A stretch of 64,000 nucleotides of DNA from NCBI RefSeq assembly GCF_900120195.1, contig NZ_LT635539.1, positions 1,996,649 through 2,060,648 on the forward strand, in the 5' to 3' direction. The notes under the pieces are model-generated. The model saw nothing but the letters and a program-made list of their open reading frames with translations, ran no database searches and was not told the DNA's origin. A program made the translations under genes and the position numbers. Source of the stretch: Blautia sp. Marseille-P3087 (GTDB taxonomy: Bacteria > Bacillota > Clostridia > Lachnospirales > Lachnospiraceae). Positions within the stretch are counted from its first letter, which is position 1. Each line of letters starts with the position of its first letter. Shown here in pieces: positions 53,121 through 61,715 of the stretch.

Positions 53121-54002
53121 ATGGAAATTCGTGTACTTCGCTATTTTCTTGAAATTGCACGTGAAGGAAATATGTCAAGGGCTGCTGAAAGACTTCATGT
53201 TACACAGCCAACGCTCTCTAAGCAGATGAAGAATCTGGAACAAGAGCTTGGCAAAAAATTATTTATGCGTGGTAGCACCAGCGTCAGTCTTACTGATGAG
53301 GGTATGCTTCTACGAAAAAGAGCAGAAGATTTACTGGCCTTGGCTGACAAAATCACAAACGAATTTCAGGCAATGGATGATATCACAGGCGGTGATATTT
53401 ATATTGGCTGTGCAGAATCTTATCTTGTAAAGTATCTTGCCCGTGCTGTAAAAAAGTTAAGCAGCATTTATCCCAATATCCATTATCATGTTACCAGCGG
53501 TGATACCGAACAGGTAACGGAACGATTAGACCGTGGTCTTCTGGATATGGCATTTATTGTAGAACCGCCAGATTTATCAAAATACAATTATCTTGAAGTT
53601 CCCGAATACGATACATGGGGTGTTCTGATGAGAAAGGACAATCCATTAGCCACAAAAGAGGCTATTATCTTTGATGACTTATTGGATATTCCTATTTTTT
53701 GTTCTGAACAGTCTGCTAAAATGGATTTACCCCGTTGGTGTTCCGATAACCTTGACCGACTTAATATATTAGCGACATTTAATCTCTGCAATAACGGTGC
53801 CGTTTTTGTCCGTGAAGGGCTGGGGGTTGAGCTTACCTTTGACAAGTTAGTAGAAACAAATGCAGAAAGTGATTTATGCTTCCGTCCGATTACACCGCCC
53901 CTCCATACAAAAATGTATGTTATATGGAAAAAATATCAAATATTCACTCCTGTTGCTAATCTGTTACTGGAAGAAATAAAAAAGATCATCGTTTTACCAT
54001 AA
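53121..54002 (+). CDS. LysR-family transcriptional regulator
   Basis: 293 residues. The N-terminal helix-turn-helix reads MSRAAERLHVTQPTLSKQMK (about 18-37); the effector domain begins at about 90 (GDIYIGCAESYLV). The start at 53121 is set by TTGGAGG. It is divergent from the DXS-like operon with a perfect palindrome between them, the usual setting for a LysR activator and its target. Confidence 0.92.
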   Translation: MEIRVLRYFLEIAREGNMSRAAERLHVTQPTLSKQMKNLEQELGKKLFMRGSTSVSLTDEGMLLRKRAEDLLALADKITNEFQAMDDITGGDIYIGCAESYLVKYLARAVKKLSSIYPNIHYHVTSGDTEQVTERLDRGLLDMAFIVEPPDLSKYNYLEVPEYDTWGVLMRKDNPLATKEAIIFDDLLDIPIFCSEQSAKMDLPRWCSDNLDRLNILATFNLCNNGAVFVREGLGVELTFDKLVETNAESDLCFRPITPPLHTKMYVIWKKYQIFTPVANLLLEEIKKIIVLP

Positions 54003-54023
54003 TCGTGAAACGATGACCTTTTT
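53986..54023 (+). terminator. Terminator of the LysR gene
   Basis: TCATCGTTT, 13 bases, AAACGATGA, CCTTTTT. Confidence 0.85.
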
Positions 54024-54042
54024 GTGATTTGAACACAGCAAG

Positions 54043-54055
54043 ACAAACTCCGATT
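54043..54055. repeat. Left attachment repeat of the IME
   Basis: ACAAACTCCGATT. A close variant (ACAACTTCCGATT) starts the orphan element end at 45942. Confidence 0.8.
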
Positions 54056-54340
54056 GAGATTTCACCTGTTTTAAGAGATTTGATAACTGTTATATCTTGT
54101 TATTAAATTCTCTGCCAACCCTTGAAAACACTGGATTTATCGCAGATGAGCTTTCCCTTATTCTTTCCCTTGTGTTATATCGTCCCATCAGTGTTTACGA
54201 ATTCTGATAAGGGCAAATACAAGGGCAAGAAAATCATATAAAACAGTATAACACAAAATAAAAGTGACATGGTGAACTGATTGAAATGCTTCTGATTTTT
54301 GTATCTGATGATTGATTGAATGATAAGGAGATAGGATACG

Positions 54341-54577
54341 ATGAGAACGATATTTGCAGAATACAATCCACACAGAAACAGTATTGATGTTTATACCAGT
54401 GCTGGCTATATGCTTCGCATTGATTGTTGGGAAGCAGAAAAGAATTTAAAAACCACTCCCGGATCAGACTGTGCATTAACTTCACTTGCAGTTGATGAAC
54501 CACTTGAATATGCAAGATTATATCTTGATGGAAATTTGCAGATGTGGGTGAACGCGGAAGATTCATTAGAGATATAG
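54341..54577 (+). CDS. DUF6061-like small protein of the IME
   Basis: 78 residues: MRTIFAEYNPHRNSIDVYTS, CWEAEKNLKTTPGSDCAL and EPLEYARLYLDGNLQMWVN. AAGGAGAT precedes it. Conserved in the orphan copy at 46294 with most changes being substitutions that keep the protein, so it is under selection. Function unknown. The following 54578-54906 holds no gene, only a long imperfect hairpin at 54763-54804 and a repeated GACACATAGA. Confidence 0.78.
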   Translation: MRTIFAEYNPHRNSIDVYTSAGYMLRIDCWEAEKNLKTTPGSDCALTSLAVDEPLEYARLYLDGNLQMWVNAEDSLEI

Positions 54578-54762
54578 AAATACCTTTTAGAACAAAGTAG
54601 TCTTTCGCCTCTACGAATATAATTGTGAATTAGACGCTTATATCCGAAATAAACAATTGGAACATACCCGACAGGAGAACTTTCTTTGATAAGTCACGAA
54701 AAGAAACAGTCTATCAGAAAATGCAATCTGACACATAGACGGGCTCGACACATAGAATAAAC

Positions 54763-54804
54763 AAGAGGACTTGCAAGGTTTGTGACCTTCTTTCAAGCCC
54801 TCTT
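54763..54804. terminator. Long imperfect hairpin in the IME
   Basis: AAGAGGACTTGCAAGGT pairs with ACCTTCTTTCAAGCCCTCTT with small bulges. No strong T tract; it may be a terminator or a structured RNA. Confidence 0.45.
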
Positions 54805-54906
54805 ATGTATCATTGCGGTACTGGCTGTGTCCGTTCCGTAAAGGACTGCCCTAAGTGTATCGGCTTCACCTTGTTCCTTTACCTCACTATTCACAAATCA
54901 CTTTTG

Positions 54907-55056
54907 CTATTTTCGCAATAATATTGCAAATAAAACAATTAGAACTAATATAATTATCAAAAAAATAAACCTTATTTGACCATGAAATCCTAATCCAATC
55001 CACTGCAATACTATTATTAACGCAAAAACTAATAACGCCCAATACTTTCTTTTCAT
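54907..55056 (-). CDS. 49-residue membrane protein next to the secreted cargo protein
   Basis: Reads MKRKYWALLVFALIIVLQWI and RFIFLIIILVLIVLFAILL, two helices joined by GLGFHGQI. It starts 8 bases after the stop of the secreted protein gene, on the same strand. A short two-helix protein directly behind a secreted hydrophobic protein is what an immunity protein would look like, but there is no sequence match to a known one. Confidence 0.6.
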   Translation of the reverse strand: MKRKYWALLVFALIIVLQWIGLGFHGQIRFIFLIIILVLIVLFAILLRK

Positions 55057-55064
55057 GCAATTTT

Positions 55065-55637
55065 TTAATAAGTCATTCTTACGTTATCTACCACGTAATC
55101 ATACATTGGATCTCCATACATAGTTCCTCTATTCACACAATGTGTGTCAAACTTAAAATATGCTACAGATTTACCCGAATTAAGAAATGATTTTAAATGA
55201 CTAACGTAAGTACTCTCTCCGCCGATAAAATTAAGAATTACAGAAACACTGAGTCCAACAACCGAACCAACAGGACCACCTAAAGCAGCTAGCAGTAAAG
55301 TCCCTAAACTTTTAGTCGCACCCTCTCCCACATTTATTGCTTTAAGAGCTGCCTCTGCTTGACTTCTTGTCATAGAATATGAAAAAGTCTTATTTTTTAC
55401 AGTACAGTATCCAATTCCGCCACCCATTCGTGTTTCTTGAGAAGGAACTATATATAGTTCTCCATCTTCATAAATTATAGTATAACCACCATTGGATAAG
55501 TCAACATCTTCTTTACTACAAGTCCCCTTCGAATTGTCATTTTGATTATACCTTTCACTAGCAAAAGATACTGTTGACATCGAAAATCCTAAAACCATTG
55601 ACAAAATAATTGCTATACAACGTTTAATTTTTTTCAT
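55065..55637 (-). CDS. Secreted protein with a glycine/alanine-rich hydrophobic segment (IME cargo)
   Basis: 190 residues. A signal peptide (about 1-27, IAIILSMVLGFSMSTVSFAS) with cleavage near FASE. Then a polar region, and from about 115 to 150 LGTLLLAALGGPVGSVVGLS and VSVILNFIGG, which resembles the membrane-active part of bacteriocins or pore-forming proteins. Three Cys (CSKED, YCTVK, HCVNR) may pair outside the cell. A 49-residue membrane protein follows. GGAGG precedes the start. No family recognised; the orphan IME copy lacks it. Confidence 0.7.
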   Translation of the reverse strand: MKKIKRCIAIILSMVLGFSMSTVSFASERYNQNDNSKGTCSKEDVDLSNGGYTIIYEDGELYIVPSQETRMGGGIGYCTVKNKTFSYSMTRSQAEAALKAINVGEGATKSLGTLLLAALGGPVGSVVGLSVSVILNFIGGESTYVSHLKSFLNSGKSVAYFKFDTHCVNRGTMYGDPMYDYVVDNVRMTY

Positions 55638-55761
55638 GATTTTCCTCCTTTCTTGAGGAATTTAAGATTTATAGACGACTTTAAAAGAATGCGCATGCTT
55701 TTGTATACACTTAATATATATCACTCTTTAAAAAAATAAAAGACTTGTTTTGAATTATTTT

Positions 55762-55850
55762 TATAGTATCCTATAATAGTGGTGATTTATATAATTTTAA
55801 TGTTTATTTTTAAGATTCTCTAACAAACTTTTATACTATCCTATAAAACG
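55762..55850. promoter_or_regulatory. Two TATAGTATCCTATAA-type boxes 70 bp apart
   Basis: TATAGTATCCTATAATA at 55762 and TATACTATCCTATAAAA at 55832, upstream of the secreted-protein gene. The even spacing and near identity suggest paired regulator sites. The rest of 55638-55992 is A+T-rich without a gene; AACACAGG/CCTGTGTT at 55959-55987 may be a terminator. Confidence 0.45.
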
Positions 55851-55992
55851 GTCAATTTTAAAAATCACGAAATTGCAGGCTTTACAACACTTTGTAACAC
55901 GATATAGGTCTGTCCGATAATCCCTCTCATATAAAAATAATCAATGCTTCATTTTTAACACAGGAAGATAAAGACATCTCCCTGTGTTTTTC

Positions 55993-56964
55993 TTAATAAT
56001 ATCCCCGCTCTTCTCGCCAGTCTTTTACATAACATCGAATTCCAATATAGACCACATATACAAGTAGTAACAGTACAATGAGGTTTATCGGAATGACAGA
56101 TTTTATCCATTCGCCAAAGTAGATTACGATAGCTGTACTCATTATTGCCACCATAATGCTGATGATATCCCAACAATATTTCCGGTAGATTTTTCCCACC
56201 TGATAGCCAATCCCAATTATCAGGAATCCCGTTATAATGAATAAAATTCCCATAACAATAGCCGCGATCAGCCAGTACACAATCCCGGAAACGATACTGT
56301 TTGAGATTCCATTGCTTAACTGTCCGAAAGAATCTGCTCCTGTAACAAATTCTCGAAACAGGTTTATGATTCCTTTACCAATCGTACCGAAAAAGGTGAT
56401 ACAGTCGTTAAGAAAAACCGGAGAAAGGATAGCTGTGAACAGTGTAGTTGCTATGCTGTACCATGCCAACAGGAACATAAGGCTTTCATAACCTGTTGTC
56501 ATTTGTTTATATTTTTTCTCCAACTGAATTTTTCGATTATCGCATTTTTCTTTTGCTTTCTGATAAGCAGTACGGTCACAGTTATCGCATTTCTCATAAG
56601 GCACTTTTTTCTCGACAGGCACCTCTACCGTCTTTTGGTGTGTCTGTGCATAGCGTTTTGCCTGCTCCGCTTTTTCGTACTTAAATTTCCATGCCACGAC
56701 TTCTGCGTCGGCTCTTTTCCTGCTGTCTGTCTCGCTGGTTAATTGTTCCTCTGTTTGCTTTAATTTTGTCCGCAATGCTTCGATATTCTCGGCTCTGTTT
56801 TCGCTGTTCAATTTCTCGTTCAAGGTCAGCGATCTGTTTAGCTGCCTGTTCAGTTCCAGAATTGTCTGGTCTTTCTGATCCAGTTCGTCCTGCATCTGTT
56901 CCGTCATTGCCAGGAGTTCTTCCACCCGCCCGACGTTCTCTAAGTTTACGCATTCGTTCATCAA
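55993..56964 (-). CDS. Coiled-coil membrane protein of the IME (DUF6040-like)
   Basis: 323 residues. The first 95 or so form a coiled coil (LEELLAMTEQMQDELDQ-type heptads), followed by a Cys-containing linker (CDNCDRTAYQKAKEKC) and four helices at about 165-185, 220-255, 262-282 and 286-307. It ends KDWREERGYY. Its first 94 codons overlap the relaxase gene in a different frame. 3' tips of the same gene remain at 46619 and 50752. Probably a standard IME accessory protein; function unknown. Confidence 0.72.
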   Translation of the reverse strand: MMNECVNLENVGRVEELLAMTEQMQDELDQKDQTILELNRQLNRSLTLNEKLNSENRAENIEALRTKLKQTEEQLTSETDSRKRADAEVVAWKFKYEKAEQAKRYAQTHQKTVEVPVEKKVPYEKCDNCDRTAYQKAKEKCDNRKIQLEKKYKQMTTGYESLMFLLAWYSIATTLFTAILSPVFLNDCITFFGTIGKGIINLFREFVTGADSFGQLSNGISNSIVSGIVYWLIAAIVMGILFIITGFLIIGIGYQVGKIYRKYCWDIISIMVAIMSTAIVIYFGEWIKSVIPINLIVLLLLVYVVYIGIRCYVKDWREERGYY

Positions 56965-58381
56965 TATCCCTCGCTTTCTCTATCTGCTGTTTAATGTCAG
57001 TAATAAGCTGTTCTCGTTGTTCAGCTTCTGCGTTAATTCCTGCCATTGCTGATTCTCGTTTTCCAACTGTTCGATTCTGACTTTTTGCTGTTCGATCTGG
57101 GAGAGCAGTTCTTCTGTATCTGGCAAAAGATTCAGAAGCCCGGATAACTCGCTGTTTAAGATCTGCAAACTCTGGTTCTGCTCCTGAAAGGACAGAAGCT
57201 GTCTGTCCCGTTCCTGTAATTCCTGTACCATCTCTGCCATAAGGTTCTGCTGTTCCTCGATCTGGTTTATCATTGACTCCATCATGGGAATGACTTCCCG
57301 GCTTTCTTCTAAGGTCATTTAACCACTCCTTCCACTGTGATAATGCACCAGATACTTTTCCGAAACTGGTCTGTATCTTTTTCAGCAGTGCATTTTGTCT
57401 TTTTATGATCTGGTTTTCCTCTACTTTCCATGAAGCTGTCTGCACCTGTCCACTCTGGAATTTCTCATCAATCTTTCTTGCATCAGCACCCTCATGGATT
57501 GTAGGGATTTCTAATTTTCCCTGTCTTGCATAGGAACGGTGGTCAATCTGTTGTTCTACTGATAAATGGTCATTACAGACTTTCGCCCATTCGCTCCGCC
57601 ATAATTCACAATTCTTTGGATTGTTCCATCCGGTAGCATCGGTCAGCACCCGTTTCCATTGTTTACGGTTCCTTGCACCAACTTTCTGATTACCGTTTTC
57701 GTCCAATACCGGAATTCGGATTCCATGACGGTCAGGATTCTTTTTATCCTGCCACCAGTCCGGGTGGGATTCATCAACCACAATATTTCCGTCAGTATCT
57801 CTGACAAACTCCCAGTCTTTGACTTCTTTGTTTCCCCATGAGTGGTCGGGATTAAAGGGACGCATGGTTACAAGTAAATGCACATGCGGGTTTCCGTCGC
57901 CCTTATCGTGAATGCTCCAATCTGCACACATGCCTTTGTCCACAAAGTTTTTCTGAATATAATCTGTTGTATATTCAATTTGTTCCTGTCGATTCCATTC
58001 TTTTGGAAGTGAGAACTCAAACGATCTGCCAAGCTGTGCGTCTGAACTTTTCTCAATCTTCAAAACTTCATTCCATAAGCACTGTTTCTGAAAAGTAAGT
58101 TTGAATTTCTCCAGTACAACTTCTTTGTTGTCTGCCCTTTTATACCGGACAGATTTCTGAAACCGTTTGATATTTTCGGCAGGTACATTCTGCCATTCCT
58201 GCGGTGCATTTTCACACATCATCAAACTGGTATAAACAACTTCTCTTTTGGAAGTGTAGTAACTGATCCTGCCTGTTTCTTCATTTTTCATTACCTCACC
58301 ATTGAGATAGGCAGACGCTGATATGATGGATTTCCCTTTGCTGCGTCCGACAATCTTTACCGTATAATGAAAGATCGCCAT
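56681..58381 (-). CDS. mobA: MobA/MobL-family (MOBQ) relaxase
   Basis: 566 residues from the start at 58381 (MAIFHYTVKIVGRSKGKSI), chosen because the family starts so. The relaxase domain (1 to about 220) has the histidine cluster GNPHVHLLVTMRPF and the N-terminal Tyr-containing block SASAYLNGEVM. It would nick at the oriT 270 bases upstream and pilot the DNA through a helper conjugation system. The last 210 or so residues are charged coiled coil that share DNA with two other frames. Confidence 0.93.
   Translation of the reverse strand: MAIFHYTVKIVGRSKGKSIISASAYLNGEVMKNEETGRISYYTSKREVVYTSLMMCENAPQEWQNVPAENIKRFQKSVRYKRADNKEVVLEKFKLTFQKQCLWNEVLKIEKSSDAQLGRSFEFSLPKEWNRQEQIEYTTDYIQKNFVDKGMCADWSIHDKGDGNPHVHLLVTMRPFNPDHSWGNKEVKDWEFVRDTDGNIVVDESHPDWWQDKKNPDRHGIRIPVLDENGNQKVGARNRKQWKRVLTDATGWNNPKNCELWRSEWAKVCNDHLSVEQQIDHRSYARQGKLEIPTIHEGADARKIDEKFQSGQVQTASWKVEENQIIKRQNALLKKIQTSFGKVSGALSQWKEWLNDLRRKPGSHSHDGVNDKPDRGTAEPYGRDGTGITGTGQTASVLSGAEPEFADLKQRVIRASESFARYRRTALPDRTAKSQNRTVGKRESAMAGINAEAEQREQLITDIKQQIEKARDIDERMRKLRERRAGGRTPGNDGTDAGRTGSERPDNSGTEQAAKQIADLEREIEQRKQSREYRSIADKIKANRGTINQRDRQQEKSRRRSRGMEI
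56980..57318 (-). CDS. Coiled-coil protein encoded wholly inside the relaxase gene
   Basis: 112 residues: MTLEESREVIPMMESMINQI, then Gln/Glu/Leu heptads and a Leu-Pro break (LLNLLPDTEELL). It lies in the same frame as the gene at 55993 and ends 16 bases before it, while the relaxase is read through the same DNA in the +1 frame relative to it. Its composition is typical of a real coiled coil. No good ribosome site was identified, so translation may be by coupling. Confidence 0.5.
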   Translation of the reverse strand: MTLEESREVIPMMESMINQIEEQQNLMAEMVQELQERDRQLLSFQEQNQSLQILNSELSGLLNLLPDTEELLSQIEQQKVRIEQLENENQQWQELTQKLNNENSLLLTLNSR

Positions 58382-58627
58382 GATCCGTTTCCCCCCTTTC
58401 TGCCGTACCCGGCATTGATTTCCGGCAGTTAACATTTCCTGTAAAAGAGAATGGTATCTGCCGGAACGCCCTCTGCGTAAGAGTGCTCTGTGCATAACAG
58501 CCTGCATGGAATGCGCCCCTCTGGCGAAGAGTGCCTCCTGCGACATGAGCAGGTCTGCATGAAATGCCCGCCGACGGAACGAGCCCGGCAAGCGTTAGCG
58601 CAGACCGGTTGCCACCTGTGGCAAACT

Positions 58628-58664
58628 TATACGGACGACCTCTGGTTGTCCATAAGTGCGCCCT
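58628..58664 (+). other. oriT with an RSF1010-type nic sequence
   Basis: TAAGTGCGCCCT at 58653-58664 is the MOBQ/RSF1010 nic-region sequence (nick expected after TAAGTGCG). Directly before it is GGACGACC-TCT-GGTTGTCC (58632-58650), the inverted repeat expected for relaxase recognition. It lies between the relaxase gene and the DUF3847-like gene. Confidence 0.85.
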
Positions 58665-58681
58665 TCATAAAAAAGCAATGA

Positions 58682-58705
58682 AGGGAATGGAAACTCCACT
58701 CCCTC
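58682..58705 (-). terminator. Terminator after the DUF3847-like gene
   Basis: Minus strand AGGGAGTGGA, GTTT, TCCATTCCCT, then TCATTGCTTTTTT. Confidence 0.7.
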
Positions 58706-58710
58706 CGGCA

Positions 58711-59025
58711 TTACACTTCCTCCGTATTCGCAACCGGCTCTTTTTGCATTGCCTTTGAGAAGAATTTCCCATTTGCTTCCTGCCTTTTTAAGAAGCCGAC
58801 CAGCTTCGGAATATCTTCTTCCTCAATCGCAGAACCAATCACTGATTCCACCGCACCGCCAATCTGACAGAGCCTGTGGGTTCGTTTTTTTGTTTCCACA
58901 TCTTTCTGACGTTTCTTCAGTTCCCGTTTCTGTGCTGCGTACTGTTTCGCTTTTTCAAGGCTTTCCTGTTCTCTTTTTTCCAACTGGAGCAGACGCTCCT
59001 CATAACTCTTTGTTGATCTTGCCAT
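58711..59025 (-). CDS. DUF3847-like relaxosome protein
   Basis: 104 residues from 59025 (MARSTKSYEERLLQLEKREQ), highly basic and helical in the first half, then IGGAVESVIGSAIEEEDIP and LVGFLKRQEANG. Similar proteins (DUF3847) precede MobA/MobL in many clostridial elements and probably help the relaxase at oriT. An ATG 9 bases further upstream is less likely because the ribosome site would be too close. Confidence 0.75.
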   Translation of the reverse strand: MARSTKSYEERLLQLEKREQESLEKAKQYAAQKRELKKRQKDVETKKRTHRLCQIGGAVESVIGSAIEEEDIPKLVGFLKRQEANGKFFSKAMQKEPVANTEEV

Positions 59026-59171
59026 AAATATCATCGTCCTTTCTTTTTTCTACCAAACATAAGTTTCCTGTTGTCTGTCAGACGAAGTACATGGTATAAT
59101 CTGCTTGCGTGTAGGTATATCATGGCTTCGGTCTGATAAAACCTTTGGCGGTTTCTTCGGGAACCGCCTTT

Positions 59172-59402
59172 TTAAGTGGAACCGTTTCTTGTGACGGCTT
59201 TCACATTTCCTTTATCCCTTAAGTCCCTGCCCTCATTGGCTTCCATGAAAAGTTCCAGCATATCCGTTTTAATCAGGACTTTCCTCCCGACCTTTAATAC
59301 CGGAAGTTTCTTCCACTCCACCAGTTTTCTCAGGGTGTTCCTGCCGATTCCCGTATAATCCGCAGCTTCCTCAATAGATAAGGCAATCTTTCTTTGCGTC
59401 AT
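59172..59402 (-). CDS. xis: Excisionase (Tn916 Xis-like)
   Basis: 76 residues, winged helix of the excisionase type: LSIEEAADYTGIGRNTLRKL then KKLPVLKVGRKVLIKTDMLE. It directs the integrase towards excision. Transcribed divergently from the XRE gene with an operator-like palindrome between them. AGGAGGTGGTC precedes the start. Confidence 0.88.
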   Translation of the reverse strand: MTQRKIALSIEEAADYTGIGRNTLRKLVEWKKLPVLKVGRKVLIKTDMLELFMEANEGRDLRDKGNVKAVTRNGST

Positions 59403-59418
59403 GTGACCACCTCCTTAT

Positions 59419-59437
59419 AAATTGCATTATGCAATTT
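59419..59437. promoter_or_regulatory. Operator-like palindrome between xis and the XRE gene
   Basis: AAATTGCATTATGCAATTT, nearly perfect. A related ATTGCATATTGCAAT overlaps the -35 box of the XRE promoter at 59511-59525. Likely binding sites for the XRE protein. Confidence 0.65.
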
Positions 59438-59517
59438 CTTTTGTGCTGTCAGTATAGCGTGTTTATATCATCTTGTCAAGCATTACGAAATTATATTGTT
59501 TATTGTTTAATTGCATA

Positions 59518-59546
59518 TTGCAATATTGTTTGTTATGTGGTATAGT
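59518..59546 (+). promoter_or_regulatory. Promoter of the XRE regulator gene
   Basis: TTGCAA (59518-59523), 17 bases, TATAGT (59541-59546). Confidence 0.75.
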
Positions 59547-59577
59547 AATGACATACCGAAAAAGGAGGCACATCAGC

Positions 59578-60207
59578 ATGAAAGATAAAGAATTACGCAA
59601 GCTGATCGGTAGCAGGGCAAAACAGCGCCGTACAGAATTGAATCTGACACAGCCTTATATCGCTGAAAAGATGGGTGTGACTGCATCTACGATTCAGAGA
59701 TATGAAGCCGGAACGATTGACAATACAAAGAAAATGGTGCTGGAAGGTCTTTCAGAAGCTCTCCATGTATCTGTGGAATGGCTCAGAGGGGAAACGGACG
59801 AATATGAAACCGACATTACGGATAAAAGAGAATTACAGATTCGTGATGCCATGACGGATATTCTCAAACAGTTACCTCTTGACCTTACGAAAACAGAAGA
59901 TGCTTTTTCCAAAGACCTACTGCTGTTAATGTTGAAACAATATGAACTGTTTTTGGATTCGTTCCAGTTCGCCTGCAAGAATTACAAAGGCAATACCAAA
60001 GAAGCGGACATTGCAAAAGTAATGGGGTTTGAATCGAATGATGAATATAACGAGATCATGTTTCTCAGGGAGATCACCCATACTGTCAACGCATTGAATG
60101 ACATGGCAGATATTGTAAGGCTCTATTCCAAGAAACCGGAAACAGCAGAACAACGGCTTGCAAATCTTTTATCCGAAGTTATGTACGAGGATTCTGAATC
60201 GGTATAG
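59578..60207 (+). CDS. XRE-family regulator of the IME
   Basis: 209 residues; the start at 59578 follows AAAGGAGG. Helix-turn-helix at about 10-65 (LNLTQPYIAEKMGVTASTIQ) and a helical C-terminal region (about 85-205). Divergent from the excisionase gene with operator-like palindromes between them, so probably the element's repressor. Confidence 0.88.
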   Translation: MKDKELRKLIGSRAKQRRTELNLTQPYIAEKMGVTASTIQRYEAGTIDNTKKMVLEGLSEALHVSVEWLRGETDEYETDITDKRELQIRDAMTDILKQLPLDLTKTEDAFSKDLLLLMLKQYELFLDSFQFACKNYKGNTKEADIAKVMGFESNDEYNEIMFLREITHTVNALNDMADIVRLYSKKPETAEQRLANLLSEVMYEDSESV

Positions 60208-60293
60208 TAAGATAATCGGAGTTATGATATACTTACACGCAAGAAGCATTTCAGCAGTTCCGATTGTCTGATATCGAAAGGAGACATACGATT

Positions 60294-61589
60294 ATGGCAA
60301 AAGGATCTGTTAGAAAGAAAGGAAAGAAATGGTACTACCGCTTCTATGTAGAGGACGCAAGCGGCAAAATGGTTCAGAAAGAATATGCCGGAACCGAAAG
60401 CAAAAGTGAGACAGAAAAACTTCTCCGCAAGGCACTGGAAGATTACGAAGATAAGAAATTTGTTGCAAAAGCAGATAACCTTACCGTAGGTGAACTTCTG
60501 GACATGTGGGCAGAAGAAGAACTGAAAACCGGAACACTCAGTAATGGCACAGTGGAAAATTATCTCAGTGCAATCCGTTGCACTAAGAAACACCCGATTG
60601 CAGACCGTAAACTGAAAACAGTTACTGCCGAACATTTACAGGCATTTCTTGATCTGCTTACATTCGGTGGCGAATTTCCAGACGGAAAAGTGAGAAAAGG
60701 ATACAGTAAAGATTATATCCATTCTTTTTCCGCAGTGTTGCAGCAGTCATTCCGTTTTGCAGTATTTCCAAAACAGTTAATCAGTTTCAATCCGATGCAG
60801 TATATTAAGCTGAAAAAACAGGCAGAGGAAGTTGACCTCTTTTCCGATGATGAAGTCGAAGATGGCACACAGCCGATTTCACATGAGGATTATGAGCAAC
60901 TTATCAAGTATCTGGAAAAGAAAAATCCACCTGCGATCCTGCCGATTCAGATTGCATATTATGCAGGACTTCGCATCGGTGAAACCTGTGGTCTTACATG
61001 GCAGGACATCAACCTTGAAGATCAATGCCTGACCATTAAAAGAAGTATCCGTTACGACGGTGCAAAGCATAAAAATGTGATTGGAACGACCAAGCGAAAG
61101 AAAGTAAGGATTGTTGATTTTGGAGATACGCTGACTGAAATATTGAAAGCAGCAAGACGGGAACAACTGAAAAGCCGGATGCAGTACGGGGAACTTTACC
61201 ACCGCAACTACTACAAAGAGGTGCATGTGAAAAACAGGGTGTATTATGAATACTATCACCTTGACGGAACACAGGAAGTCCCGGCAGATTATAAAGAAAT
61301 ATCCTTTGTCTGCCTCAGACCGGATGGCAGTCTGGAACTGCCGAGTACACTCGGCATTGCTTGCAGGTCAGTATCAAAAAAGCTGGAAGGATTTGAAGAT
61401 TTTCACTTTCACCAGTTACGACATACCTACACCAGCAACCTGCTCTCGAATGGAGCTGCTCCGAAAGATGTACAGGAACTGTTAGGACATTCCGATGTCA
61501 GTACCACAATGAACATTTACGCTCACTCAACAAGAAAAGCAAAGCGGGATTCCGCAAGACTTCTTGATAAAGTAGCGAGCAACGCTTAA
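60294..61589 (+). CDS. int: Tyrosine integrase (Tn916 type)
   Basis: 431 residues from 60294 (MAKGSVRKKGKKWYYRFYVE). It has an N-terminal arm-binding domain, a core-binding SAM-like domain (about 60-160), and the catalytic set: Arg in YYAGLRIGETCGL, His-x-x-Arg in FHQLRHTYTSN, and the nucleophile Tyr in TTMNIYAHST. GAAAGGAG precedes the start. It should recombine the 13-bp repeats at 54043 and 61716. Confidence 0.95.
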   Translation: MAKGSVRKKGKKWYYRFYVEDASGKMVQKEYAGTESKSETEKLLRKALEDYEDKKFVAKADNLTVGELLDMWAEEELKTGTLSNGTVENYLSAIRCTKKHPIADRKLKTVTAEHLQAFLDLLTFGGEFPDGKVRKGYSKDYIHSFSAVLQQSFRFAVFPKQLISFNPMQYIKLKKQAEEVDLFSDDEVEDGTQPISHEDYEQLIKYLEKKNPPAILPIQIAYYAGLRIGETCGLTWQDINLEDQCLTIKRSIRYDGAKHKNVIGTTKRKKVRIVDFGDTLTEILKAARREQLKSRMQYGELYHRNYYKEVHVKNRVYYEYYHLDGTQEVPADYKEISFVCLRPDGSLELPSTLGIACRSVSKKLEGFEDFHFHQLRHTYTSNLLSNGAAPKDVQELLGHSDVSTTMNIYAHSTRKAKRDSARLLDKVASNA

Positions 61590-61715
61590 ATAAAAATTTC
61601 CCTTATTTCCCTTGCGGATTCCTCACAAGGGTAAAAATAAGGGAAAATACATATCATTTCACTATCTAAGGGGCTAAAAAGCCTGTAAAATAAGGAAAAC
61701 TCAGGAAATCTCTCC

